Assembly: GCA_047620505.1 (NCBI GenBank)
Contig: JBLHKS010000176.1
Span: 1-14,666 of the forward strand
Origin: JBLHKS01 sp047620505
GTDB lineage: Bacteria; Verrucomicrobiota; Verrucomicrobiia; Verrucomicrobiales; DEV007
Length of the DNA stretch: 14,666 bases
Reading direction: 5' to 3'
Shown here: piece by piece, positions 7,533 through 14,069 of the stretch
How the letters are laid out: each line of letters begins with the position of its first letter
Numbering within the stretch: position 1 is the stretch's first letter
Position numbers and translations under genes: made by a program
Notes under the pieces: generated by a model
Database searches by the model: none
What the model saw: the letters and a program-made list of their open reading frames with translations, nothing else
Told to the model about the DNA's origin: nothing

Positions 7533-8108
7533 ATGCATTCCTCCATTCAGCATATTTTCCTCGATGTCGACGGCGTTCTCGCAGACTTCACGCAGGCGGC
7601 TCTGGCGGTCCACGGCCGCGTCGACGCTCTTGATAGTTGGCCGGCCGGTGAGCGGGATATCCCAAAGGTTCTGGGGCTCACCCGAACCGAGTATTGGAGG
7701 AAGATCGACGCGGCAGGGGCCGACTTCTGGTCGTCGCTTAAACCCTACACGTGGTTCGACGAACTGATTGACTGCGTCCGGGATGTCGCGCCATTCACGC
7801 TCCTCACCTCACCGGCGTTGGCCGCCCATTGCGCTGCGGGGAAAGTCGATTGGATCTATAAACACTTTCCCGCGCGCAAAGGCCGTCGATTCACAGACTT
7901 CCTAATCGGGCGTCAGAAACATCTGCTGGCGGGCGAAGGGCGTTTGTTGATTGACGATACCGACGGTACTGTCCAGTCGTTTTGCGACGCTGGCGGCGAA
8001 GCGATTTTGTTTCCTCAAATCTGGAATCAGAATCATGTAGAAACGGATTCTTTAAATTATCTGAAGGAACAGCTCGCCAACTTTCAAACGACGCCAACAG
8101 GCGGATGA
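7533..8108 (+). CDS. HAD-superfamily 5'(3')-deoxyribonucleotidase-like phosphatase
   Basis: 191 residues from ATG 7533; no clear SD. HAD motif I is intact as FLDVDGVLADF (nucleophile Asp11, acid/base Asp13). TLLTSP (about residues 88-93) is motif II, the lysine in GRQKHLL fits motif III, and LLIDDTDG is motif IV with the metal-binding Asp pair. The size and the run KVDWIYKHFP match the NT5C-like 5'(3')-nucleotidase branch, which removes phosphate from (deoxy)nucleoside monophosphates in the cytoplasm. No signal peptide. It starts 52 bases after the WD40-caspase gene and ends one base before the next gene, so it forms a two-gene unit with the SLOG-like protein and may read through from upstream. 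Substrate is inferred from family only. Confidence 0.85.
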   Translation: MHSSIQHIFLDVDGVLADFTQAALAVHGRVDALDSWPAGERDIPKVLGLTRTEYWRKIDAAGADFWSSLKPYTWFDELIDCVRDVAPFTLLTSPALAAHCAAGKVDWIYKHFPARKGRRFTDFLIGRQKHLLAGEGRLLIDDTDGTVQSFCDAGGEAILFPQIWNQNHVETDSLNYLKEQLANFQTTPTGG

Positions 8109-8109
8109 C

Positions 8110-8592
8110 ATGATATTCAAGATTGTTTCGGGTGGCCAGACAGGGGTCGATCGTGCGGCGCTGGATGCGGCGATCGCCCTCGGTGTTTCCTGTGGTGGTT
8201 GGTGTCCGGCTGGCCGAGTGGACGAGCAAGGGGTGATTCCCGAGCATTATCCTCTCAAGGAACTCAAGAAGGGCGGCTACAAACTTCGGACCGTCCAAAA
8301 TATGATCGATTCCGATGCGACCCTGATCTTCTACTTTGGAGATCTGGAAGGAGGCACCGAGGAGACGACTTTCCGCTGTATAAAGAACCGTAAACCTTAC
8401 AAATTGATCGATGGTAGCGAGCTAACGATCGTCCGTTCCGCCCAGCTGGCGGCGGATTTTGTGGAGAAGTTTGGAATCAAAACGCTGAACGTTGCCGGAC
8501 CTCGCGAAAGCAAGTGTCCCGAGGCCTATGATTACAGCTACGCGGCGGTTGTAGGCCTACTTGAGAAGCTTGGACTTTCCGCTTCGACCTGA
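8110..8592 (+). CDS. SLOG-superfamily 'putative molybdenum carrier' protein
   Basis: 160 residues from ATG 8110, one base after the stop of the nucleotidase gene, which implies translational coupling. The N-terminus IVSGGQTGVDRAALDAAI and the following GWCPAGRVDEQGVIP and YPLKEL are the signature of the family annotated as putative molybdenum carrier (MoCo carrier), a Rossmann-like fold related to YpsA/LOG proteins. TLIFYFG and GGTEET form the second part of the ligand-binding pocket. The family's molybdenum-cofactor link comes from a plant-algal homologue. SLOG proteins more broadly bind nucleotides or nucleotide derivatives. Pairing with a nucleotidase here favours a nucleotide-related role, but that is inference. 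Convergent with the caspase-like gene ending at 8609, leaving only 16 bases between stop codons. Confidence 0.88.
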   Translation: MIFKIVSGGQTGVDRAALDAAIALGVSCGGWCPAGRVDEQGVIPEHYPLKELKKGGYKLRTVQNMIDSDATLIFYFGDLEGGTEETTFRCIKNRKPYKLIDGSELTIVRSAQLAADFVEKFGIKTLNVAGPRESKCPEAYDYSYAAVVGLLEKLGLSAST

Positions 8593-8608
8593 CGGTCAAC
8601 CGGAGACT

Positions 8609-9958
8609 TCAATTCTTAACCTTGAACCCGGAAAAGCTGAAGCTCCGGGACGAAACCTGCTTCTTCGTCCCACCGCTTATGATTCGCGTCTCCAAAACCC
8701 CGTCGAGCGTCTGAACCCGTCTGATCTCCGAATACGGATCCGTTCCACGGGCCCCGAACTCCAGCGTTACCGAAACCGAATCCGAGCCCTCGATCTTAAT
8801 GTAGTAGTTCTGATCTCGATAGAGCGAATTCGGGTCTTTGTTTCCATCGACCATTGTCATCCCTGACACGCCCAACAACCTGAAGCGGTCCCCATTGTCG
8901 CCGATGAGATGGCCGCCGAGCAGTTGGTATTCCGATTGGTTGTCCCGGAAATCGAAATACCGACTCGCGTTCGGGTTCCCGGCGTAAACCCAGACCGTGC
9001 TTGCCGTTGTGTTCCGCAAAGTCGCAAACATCGTGATGTCCGCATCGATGTAGGACATCCGCGTGATGGCCATCTCGACAGCGCCGTTGGTGATCTTCGG
9101 ATAAGCTGGCTTTGGCGGCGCGGGCGCAGGCGCAGCTGGAGGCGGGACAGGCAATGGCGCAGGCACCGGAACCGCAACGGCCATGTTCGGACGCGCGCCA
9201 CCGGGCTTGAAGTGGAACGGCTCCAGAAAACTCCCGTTCTCCCAAGTTCGTTGCAGTCCGCCAGTCGCGTTGTGAACCTCCATCCGGACCTTCTGAAAAA
9301 CATCGCCATGATCGAGGCCGCTCGGAATCCACTTCGCCAACGCCTCGGCATAAGGGCTGTTCGATCCCGGTTCGGTCGGCTCCAGTGCCGATGCGCCGGG
9401 TTTGGCCGCATAACCGATGATGATATCTCCATCCACGTCGATCTGAGCCAGCCCGGCCTTGCGCTGCCCGCGGCTGAGCCACTCCGAATCACGCGGCGCG
9501 TCCCGGCAGCAATCCAGCAGCAAGAAACTGCTCTTCGCGCCCGCCAGCAGCATCGCCGTGGCGAAAGTCTCCGCGTTCATCGCTTCCTCGCCCAATCGGC
9601 TCCGGGCCTGGAGCTTTGCGTTCGACCCTAACAGATAGTTTTTGCCGTCGAACTCGATCGCGTGCCCGGCAAAGTAGAACACCGCCGTCCCGCCCTTCTC
9701 GATCGCGTTTTCGAACTCGGTCAGCTTTTCGTCCAGCTGGGTGCGGGTGAGGTCTTCGCCGTAGATCACGGTGAAGCCGACCCCTTCGAGCGTCTGTTTG
9801 ATCAGAACGGCATCGCGTTTGCAGGCGCCGAGGTCTTCGAGCTTGCCATCGTCGTCGTAATCGTTGTTGCCGACGACGAGGGCGACGCGGTTCTCCGCCA
9901 GCAGCTGCTGGGCGGCAATCAGGGAGAGAATCGCGATCAGAAAGGAGGTGGTTTTCAT
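8609..9958 (-). CDS. secreted caspase-like peptidase with a C-terminal beta-rich domain
   Basis: 449 residues from ATG 9958. The signal peptide covers about residues 1-21 (FLIAILSLIAAQQLLA). The caspase/C14 domain (about 23-255) starts RVALVVGNNDYD. His99 lies in FYFAGHAIEF, where most relatives have GHG, and Cys151 in LLLDCCRDAP; both catalytic residues are present. A linker of nearly only Pro, Ala and Val (about 262-288) leads to a domain of about 150 residues rich in beta-type sequence (AITRMSYIDADITMFATLRN, TVWVYAG), which I do not recognise. It resembles DUF-type adhesion or substrate-recognition sandwiches. The caspase part is paralogous to the gene at 1-1196, but the C-terminal domain differs (FGE there), so the family swaps its C-terminal module. 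The bipartite promoter lies 30 bases upstream. Confidence 0.92.
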   Translation of the reverse strand: MKTTSFLIAILSLIAAQQLLAENRVALVVGNNDYDDDGKLEDLGACKRDAVLIKQTLEGVGFTVIYGEDLTRTQLDEKLTEFENAIEKGGTAVFYFAGHAIEFDGKNYLLGSNAKLQARSRLGEEAMNAETFATAMLLAGAKSSFLLLDCCRDAPRDSEWLSRGQRKAGLAQIDVDGDIIIGYAAKPGASALEPTEPGSNSPYAEALAKWIPSGLDHGDVFQKVRMEVHNATGGLQRTWENGSFLEPFHFKPGGARPNMAVAVPVPAPLPVPPPAAPAPAPPKPAYPKITNGAVEMAITRMSYIDADITMFATLRNTTASTVWVYAGNPNASRYFDFRDNQSEYQLLGGHLIGDNGDRFRLLGVSGMTMVDGNKDPNSLYRDQNYYIKIEGSDSVSVTLEFGARGTDPYSEIRRVQTLDGVLETRIISGGTKKQVSSRSFSFSGFKVKN

Positions 9959-9988
9959 AATGACCGGGTTGGTTGCATGGTATCAAGC

Positions 9989-10017
9989 GAATCGAAAGAG
10001 GGCGAGGTTTGATTGCA
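9989..10017 (-). promoter_or_regulatory. bipartite promoter element upstream of the third caspase-like gene
   Basis: On the minus strand TGCAATC (10017-10011), 15 bases, TCGATTC (9995-9989), then TTGATACC. It ends 30 bases before the ATG at 9958, nearly the same distance as for the WD40-caspase (32) and caspase-FGE (33) genes. Confidence 0.75.
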
Positions 10018-10193
10018 GAGATCATCCAGGCCGTCGAGTTCAAGCACAAGATCAGACTCGGGGCGCAACGCTGATCTATACGGCTGGTGAGTCTCGAAAA
10101 ACTGATTCATTGGCCGGAAAAAGGCAGTGGATTTCCGACGCCTTGAGTCGAAGCTGCCCGACAGCCACTACGAAGTTGTAACAAGAACCTGTC

Positions 10194-11390
10194 ATGAAGA
10201 AGAATCGCCTTCCACTCCTTTTGGCCGCCGCGCTGCTCGCGGCCGTTGCCGTCATTTTTGTAATGTCGGGCTCAAAGAATTCCAAGATTGGAATGCTCCA
10301 AAACGCATTGACTAAAAGCAATACCAATGTTGAAACGGCCACATCAGAAGGAAATTCGCTTCGAGGGCAGGTCAACCGCCTGACTGACGACGTCAACACG
10401 GCCGAAGAGACGATCAACGAAACTCAGAGTCAGGCATCTGTGCTCGCCACGAAGAACCGGGGGCTAGAAGATTCGATCAAGGAGAAAGACGCCGGAATCG
10501 GCCGCCTCCAGGGCGACATGGAACGAGAAAAGCTGGTCGTCGCGCAATTGACGACCGAAAAGTCGGCGTTGTCAGGAAACGTTGCCAATCTCCAGAATGC
10601 TGCGACGGCGGCTGCGGAGGGGAAAAAGGCGGCAGACGCGCAGATTGCCTCCCTCAACACTCAGCTCGGCGCTGAAGAGGGCAAGACCGCGGCGCTGACA
10701 ACGGAAAAGAACAATATCACGGCACAGCTGCAAACCACTTCGAAACAAGTGGCTGACCTCACAACAACGACATCGGATCTGGAGTCCAAATCGTCTATTA
10801 TGCTAGCTCAGGCGAAGGAAATGCAAAACTCGCTCAACGCAGCGATCACCGAAGCAGCCACGCTTCGAGAAAATGTCCCAATGCTGGAAGCGAAGACTGT
10901 TCAAATGGATGCGATGGCCGCCCAAATCAAGTCTGCGCTCGACAAAGCGATCACTGACGCAACGGCGGCAAAGGCGTCCGAGGCTGAAATGCAAAAACAG
11001 AATGGGGATCTTGCTGCTGCAACAAAGGCGGCTCAGGATTCAGTCGCGGCGCTCAACACGGAAAAAGCAACGCTTCAGGCAGACCTCACGGCAATGACGG
11101 GCCAGATGACCGAGGCTCAAAAGGCGCTTGATACCGCGAATGCGGAAATGACCAGAATATCTGCCGAAGCCCAGAATGCAGCTGAAGCTTCCAATACCGA
11201 GATTGCCAGACTCAACGAAGAAATGGCCGCCAGGAGTAAAGCCGTTGCTGATATGCAGGCGACGCTGACTGCCGCGAAGCTGCAAAATGTGCAATTGGCG
11301 GATGAGGTCGCGAAGCTGCAGGCTGAATTTCAGAAGAAGGCTGCTCCGAATGCTCAGCCAGTTCCTGCACCAGCGAACAACCAGGAGTGA
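10194..11390 (+). CDS. membrane-anchored long coiled-coil protein
   Basis: 398 residues from ATG 10194; no strong SD. Residues 7-25 (PLLLAAALLAAVAVIFVMS) are one N-terminal transmembrane helix with a positive MKKNR start, so the rest probably lies outside the cytoplasm. From about 30 to 380 it is a nearly unbroken Ala/Gln/Glu/Thr-rich coiled coil without cysteine or proline breaks. The C-terminus is a short Pro/Ala tail (PVPAPANNQE). The composition resembles Lpp-like or tape-measure-like structural coiled coils, or envelope spacer proteins, but coiled coils match widely and I assign no function. It is divergent from the caspase-like gene at 9958, with about 235 bases between the two starts. 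It lacks the shared bipartite element on its own strand. Confidence 0.85.
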   Translation: MKKNRLPLLLAAALLAAVAVIFVMSGSKNSKIGMLQNALTKSNTNVETATSEGNSLRGQVNRLTDDVNTAEETINETQSQASVLATKNRGLEDSIKEKDAGIGRLQGDMEREKLVVAQLTTEKSALSGNVANLQNAATAAAEGKKAADAQIASLNTQLGAEEGKTAALTTEKNNITAQLQTTSKQVADLTTTTSDLESKSSIMLAQAKEMQNSLNAAITEAATLRENVPMLEAKTVQMDAMAAQIKSALDKAITDATAAKASEAEMQKQNGDLAAATKAAQDSVAALNTEKATLQADLTAMTGQMTEAQKALDTANAEMTRISAEAQNAAEASNTEIARLNEEMAARSKAVADMQATLTAAKLQNVQLADEVAKLQAEFQKKAAPNAQPVPAPANNQE

Positions 11391-11449
11391 AAAGGCAGAC
11401 GCCGGAAGGCGAGCATTCTACCGACTTTTGCCACGATCAAGATTTTCTA

Positions 11450-11468
11450 ATGATCATTCTCTGATCAT
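11450..11468 (+). terminator. small stem-loop after the coiled-coil gene
   Basis: ATGATCA (11450-11456), loop TTCTC, TGATCAT (11462-11468): a perfect 7-bp stem 60 bases after the coiled-coil stop codon. No T-run follows, so it could be a weak or factor-assisted terminator, or simply a palindrome. Confidence 0.3.
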
Positions 11469-11581
11469 CGCGTCATCTTCGATCTAATCGGCTGCGCGCT
11501 CGACAGGAGCACAATGACATCGGTTTTCGTTGTGTTGTGGTGGAGGAAGGCTCCGGCGGCCAGGTATAGGTATCTTGCCTT

Positions 11582-11659
11582 TACCGGCGGAGCGAAGCGA
11601 AACCCTACCGGCGGCGAAGCCACTTTTGGAGTGCGCGCGATGAATCACCGCACTCCAAA
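11582..11659 (+). repeat. REP-like element: short direct repeats plus an 11-bp hairpin
   Basis: TACCGGCGG occurs at 11582-11590 and 11606-11614. Just after, TTTGGAGTGCG (11625-11635) and CGCACTCCAAA (11649-11659) form a perfect 11-bp inverted repeat around a 13-base loop. It is extragenic with no convincing reading frame. The structure is that of a dispersed extragenic palindrome (REP/MITE type). From memory, similar GGAGTGCG hairpins occur in Verrucomicrobiota genomes; this was not checked. Confidence 0.6.
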
Positions 11660-11664
11660 TCAAA

Positions 11665-11933
11665 TTACATCGTCAGCTGCGGTAACTTCGCAGTCGGGTT
11701 GCCCCGGAACCCAATGATGCTGAATGCATCCGCGCGTTCGCGAACAAAGGATCTGGAAGCTGCATCCATTACTACCGCCAACGAACTCAGGCTGCCGTGG
11801 ACGCGTCATCCAATGAGTTCCGCGTCTTTGCCCTCAGGAGCCATTTCAGTCGTTGAAATGATGCGCTCGAAACCGGCAAATACGAGCCAGTGATCGAGCG
11901 ATTTTGGCGCATTTAAAAGAAAACTCACTTTTC
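11665..11933 (-). pseudogene. decayed reading frame interrupted by one TGA
   Basis: On the minus strand one frame reads SLDHWLVFAGFERIISTTEM...DAELIG, meets TGA at 11806-11808, and continues in the same frame for 46 codons (RVHGSLSSLAVV, ADAFSIIGFRGNPTAKLPQL) to TAA at 11665-11667. The composition looks like protein on both sides of the TGA, and the expected TGG (Trp) would restore the frame. I do not recognise the family. It ends six bases from the hairpin at 11625-11659 and may belong to the same dispersed element. A short extension upstream to 11988 overlaps the promoter element and is unlikely to be used. Confidence 0.35.
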
Positions 11934-11962
11934 TGCAATCAACGTGGTAGGCCCGTCGATTC
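11934..11962 (+). promoter_or_regulatory. bipartite promoter element upstream of the small secreted protein and sigma operon
   Basis: TGCAATC (11934-11940), 15 bases, TCGATTC (11956-11962), then GCATACC. It ends 90 bases before ATG 12053, leaving a leader of roughly 80 bases that is strikingly A-rich and G-poor, unlike the 25-base leaders of the other targets. If transcription continues past 12343 this element would also drive the sigma factor gene. Confidence 0.75.
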
Positions 11963-12052
11963 GCATACCGGAAAGCAAAGAATTCCAACCAGAAAACAGA
12001 TCAAAAACAAAACGAAATCAAATCTCAAACCAAACCCTAACCAACTAAGACA

Positions 12053-12343
12053 ATGAAAAAAATCCTCACCATCCTCACCATCACCGCAACCCTCGGACTT
12101 TTCAGCGGAGCCGCTCAGGCCGGAACTTGCTACTCGCCGCCGAAGTCGAAGAAGAAGCCAGTCCGCGTCGTCAAGTGCGCGCCTCATGTGGTCAAGACGA
12201 TCGAGATCAGCCGCTGCAAGGAACGCAAGATGGGCTACGACCGCCACGGCAACTGCATCAACTACACGGAGATCGTGGTGACCTTCAAATCGATCTTCAG
12301 CGACGGGTCGTTCACGACGTTCACGAAAACCTTCACCGCTTGA
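12053..12343 (+). CDS. small secreted four-cysteine protein of unknown function
   Basis: 96 residues from ATG 12053, preceded by an A-rich stretch ending AACTAAGACA rather than a true SD. The signal peptide is textbook: MKK, hydrophobic core ILTILTITATLGLF, cleavage after AQA (residue 23). The mature protein of about 73 residues is basic (KSKKKPVRVVK) and has four cysteines (26, 42, 55, 68), enough for two disulfides, and a beta-prone end (TEIVVTFKSIF, SFTTFTKTFTA). No family recognised. It carries the shared bipartite promoter, so it belongs to the putative regulon of secreted caspase-like proteins. It could be an envelope-acting effector, inhibitor or structural protein. It is followed after 118 bases by the sigma factor frame, with a stem-loop between. 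Confidence 0.85.
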   Translation: MKKILTILTITATLGLFSGAAQAGTCYSPPKSKKKPVRVVKCAPHVVKTIEISRCKERKMGYDRHGNCINYTEIVVTFKSIFSDGSFTTFTKTFTA

Positions 12344-12401
12344 CCGAAGTCGAAGAAACGATCTTCAATGGGCAAAAACTCAAGAAGAGATGGATACGAT
12401 G

Positions 12402-12434
12402 CGGGCGGCGTTCTTATGGCGAGGACGTCGCCCG
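12402..12434 (+). terminator. stem-loop between the small secreted gene and the sigma factor gene
   Basis: CGGGCGGCG (12402-12410) can pair with CGTCGCCCG (12426-12434), nine pairs with one G-U, loop of 15 bases, followed by GAGTTTT. It could act as a partial terminator or attenuator that lowers sigma expression relative to the secreted protein. The T-run is short. Confidence 0.4.
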
Positions 12435-12510
12435 GAGTTTTCCCGAAAGGAGACCTTGAAAATGCGCTCACACTTTGTTAGCAACCTGTCGGGGCCGGCG
12501 AGCCCGTTTC

Positions 12511-13143
12511 ATGGAGGAGTTGCCCGACATCAAGCTGGAGGATCTGCGCGCGAACGACGCCGCGGCTTGGAATCTGGCGCAACCAGCGCTCTGGGAGCGT
12601 TGCTGGCGGGCGGCACTGAAGAAACTGCCCTTCGCGACGCAGTCCGAATTGGAAGACTTGCTCTCCGACGTGCTCTGCGGCGAGGTCATCCCGCAGGTGT
12701 TCGAGCCGAAACAGGAAGATGGCGCTTTCGCCAGACTCCAGACCTTTGAAGATCTCGTGAATCTTGCCTGCAACATCGTTAGCCGCCGCGCGATCGATCG
12801 CGTTCGCCAGAGCATGCGCCGAGGCGAGCATGTGGATGTTGATGCGGTCCCGGAGATGATGGCCAGCTCGGGCCCGCCGACCGAGGAACGCGAGCAGGCG
12901 GACGCGGTGCGGTTTGCGATGCGGGAGTTGACCGAGCGAGAGCATACGGTGATCCGGCTGCACTATTTTGACGGGCTGAGCACGCTTGAGGTCGCCGAGA
13001 AAACCGGAAATCCGAAGGGAACGGTGGTCAGTGATCTGAGCCGAGGCCGGGCTAAGATGCGGGAGAAGCTTGAGCGAGAAGGTATTCTGACGGGAAGCGA
13101 GGCGGTTGGTCTGGAATCTCAACCAAAAGGAGGAGCGCCATGA
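12511..13143 (+). CDS. sigma-70 family (ECF-like) RNA polymerase sigma factor
   Basis: 210 residues from ATG 12511; an in-frame TTG at 12475 would add 12 residues. Region 2 spans about 19-103, with SELEDLLSDVL and LACNIVSRRAIDRVRQ typical of the core-binding and -10-recognition helices. A short linker with the acidic PPTEEREQADAVRFAM leads to region 4 (about 136-188): LTEREHTVIRLHYFDGLSTLEVAEKTG and GTVVSDLSRGRAKMREKL form the helix-turn-helix for -35 recognition. Domain 3 is absent, as in ECF sigmas. The strongest SD nearby (AAAGGAG, 12446-12452) belongs to ATG 12462, which is in another frame. Its stop overlaps the start of the next gene (ATGA), the usual sigma/anti-sigma arrangement. It lies downstream of one copy of the shared promoter element and is the best candidate for its reader. 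Confidence 0.88.
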   Translation: MEELPDIKLEDLRANDAAAWNLAQPALWERCWRAALKKLPFATQSELEDLLSDVLCGEVIPQVFEPKQEDGAFARLQTFEDLVNLACNIVSRRAIDRVRQSMRRGEHVDVDAVPEMMASSGPPTEEREQADAVRFAMRELTEREHTVIRLHYFDGLSTLEVAEKTGNPKGTVVSDLSRGRAKMREKLEREGILTGSEAVGLESQPKGGAP

Positions 13144-14030
13144 CGGCGGAGGAAAAAATACAATTGGAAAGCGCCTTCGGGGCCCTGACCGATGCTGAGG
13201 CTGAGGAGCTGAATGCCGAGATGGCCGAACGGGGCGAGAGTGTCGAGAACCAGCTCGCGGTTCAGCAGCTGCTGGCCGATGTCGCGGCAAAAGCGCCGGT
13301 GAAGCAGAATGCGCCAGCGCCTGCGATGCCTGAATCTGCACGCCGCCGAATGGAGGATGCGCGTGCAGAGGCGTTTGCGCGAGCGAGCGCGGCTGAGGAA
13401 TCCGTGGAAGCTTTGCCGCCGTCGACAGAGCATGGGCAAACGTTTTTCGGCTGGCTGGCCACCGCGTTGTTTTCCGGCCCCGGGCTTGCAGTTGCCGGCG
13501 GTGTGGCGGCGATTGCGGTCACGGCATTCATTCTGATAAGTCGAGGAGGATTAGGAGCAGGCGATCCGCTCGTGGCCTCGTCCGCCGACGTTCAGACTCC
13601 TGGCGTGGTGACTGGATTTACGGAACCCACTTTGACATGGAAAACGGACAAAGCGGCCCCGGTCCGGGTCGTGATCGAGGACGTTACCAGCGGCGCGATC
13701 GTTGCCAGCGTCGAACAGGCGTTCTCGCCATTGCCGTTTGAGAAGCTCGGTGTCAGTGGGTTGGCTCCGGGCAAAGCTTATCGCGTTCGAATAGAATCTG
13801 GAAAGGAAACGCTCGCTGTGTCGCCTTTCAGCGTCGCGGACTCCGCCGCCGGAGCCCCGGAGCGAGATGCGACTCTGAACGGTGTAGTGAAACAATGTGA
13901 GACCCTGATTGCCGCCAGCCGCCACGCAGACGCCTGGATGCTCTGGGCCGCCCTGACGGAGGCCGAACAGGCGGATCCTCGGATGCAGAAACTGAAGGCG
14001 CTGATTCTCGACGCGATCGGACAGGCGTGA
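13140..14030 (+). CDS. single-pass membrane protein, probable anti-sigma or sigma-partner protein
   Basis: 296 residues from ATG 13140, which overlaps the sigma stop by ATGA and has AAAAGGAGG about nine bases upstream, the best SD in the window. Residues 1-112 are acidic, Ala/Glu-rich and probably cytoplasmic (start LTDAEAEELNAEMAERGESV, as in zinc-free anti-sigma N-termini). One transmembrane helix lies at about 115-134 (GLAVAGGVAAIAVTAFILIS). The exported part contains a fibronectin-III-like sandwich (about 150-235: PTLTWKTDKAAPVRVVIEDV, LAPGKAYRVRIESG) and a C-terminal helical pair that looks like one TPR (CETLIAASRHADAWMLWAAL). No HxxxCxxC zinc motif is seen, so it is not a classical ZAS anti-sigma. 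Gene order and topology suggest that it holds the sigma factor at the membrane or tunes its activity; this is inference. Confidence 0.8.
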   Translation: MTAEEKIQLESAFGALTDAEAEELNAEMAERGESVENQLAVQQLLADVAAKAPVKQNAPAPAMPESARRRMEDARAEAFARASAAEESVEALPPSTEHGQTFFGWLATALFSGPGLAVAGGVAAIAVTAFILISRGGLGAGDPLVASSADVQTPGVVTGFTEPTLTWKTDKAAPVRVVIEDVTSGAIVASVEQAFSPLPFEKLGVSGLAPGKAYRVRIESGKETLAVSPFSVADSAAGAPERDATLNGVVKQCETLIAASRHADAWMLWAALTEAEQADPRMQKLKALILDAIGQA

Positions 14031-14069
14031 ATGCGGCTGGCCGTTGATAGTCTGTTTTTCAAGCTTCTA

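Noticed and set aside
5693..7546. 617-codon open frame antisense to the WD40-caspase gene
   Set aside because: Strong domain content on the plus strand explains the region; long antisense frames are common in high-GC genes, and this one shows no recognisable motif.
7886..7892. TCGATTC within the nucleotidase gene
   Set aside because: The bases 15 upstream read ACTTTCC, not TGCAATC, and it is internal to a gene.
1..9958. Anti-phage defence island with cytoplasmic caspase effectors
   Set aside because: All three caspase-like proteins have signal peptides, and no nuclease, reverse transcriptase, CBASS-type cyclase or other defence partner is present; an envelope role fits better.
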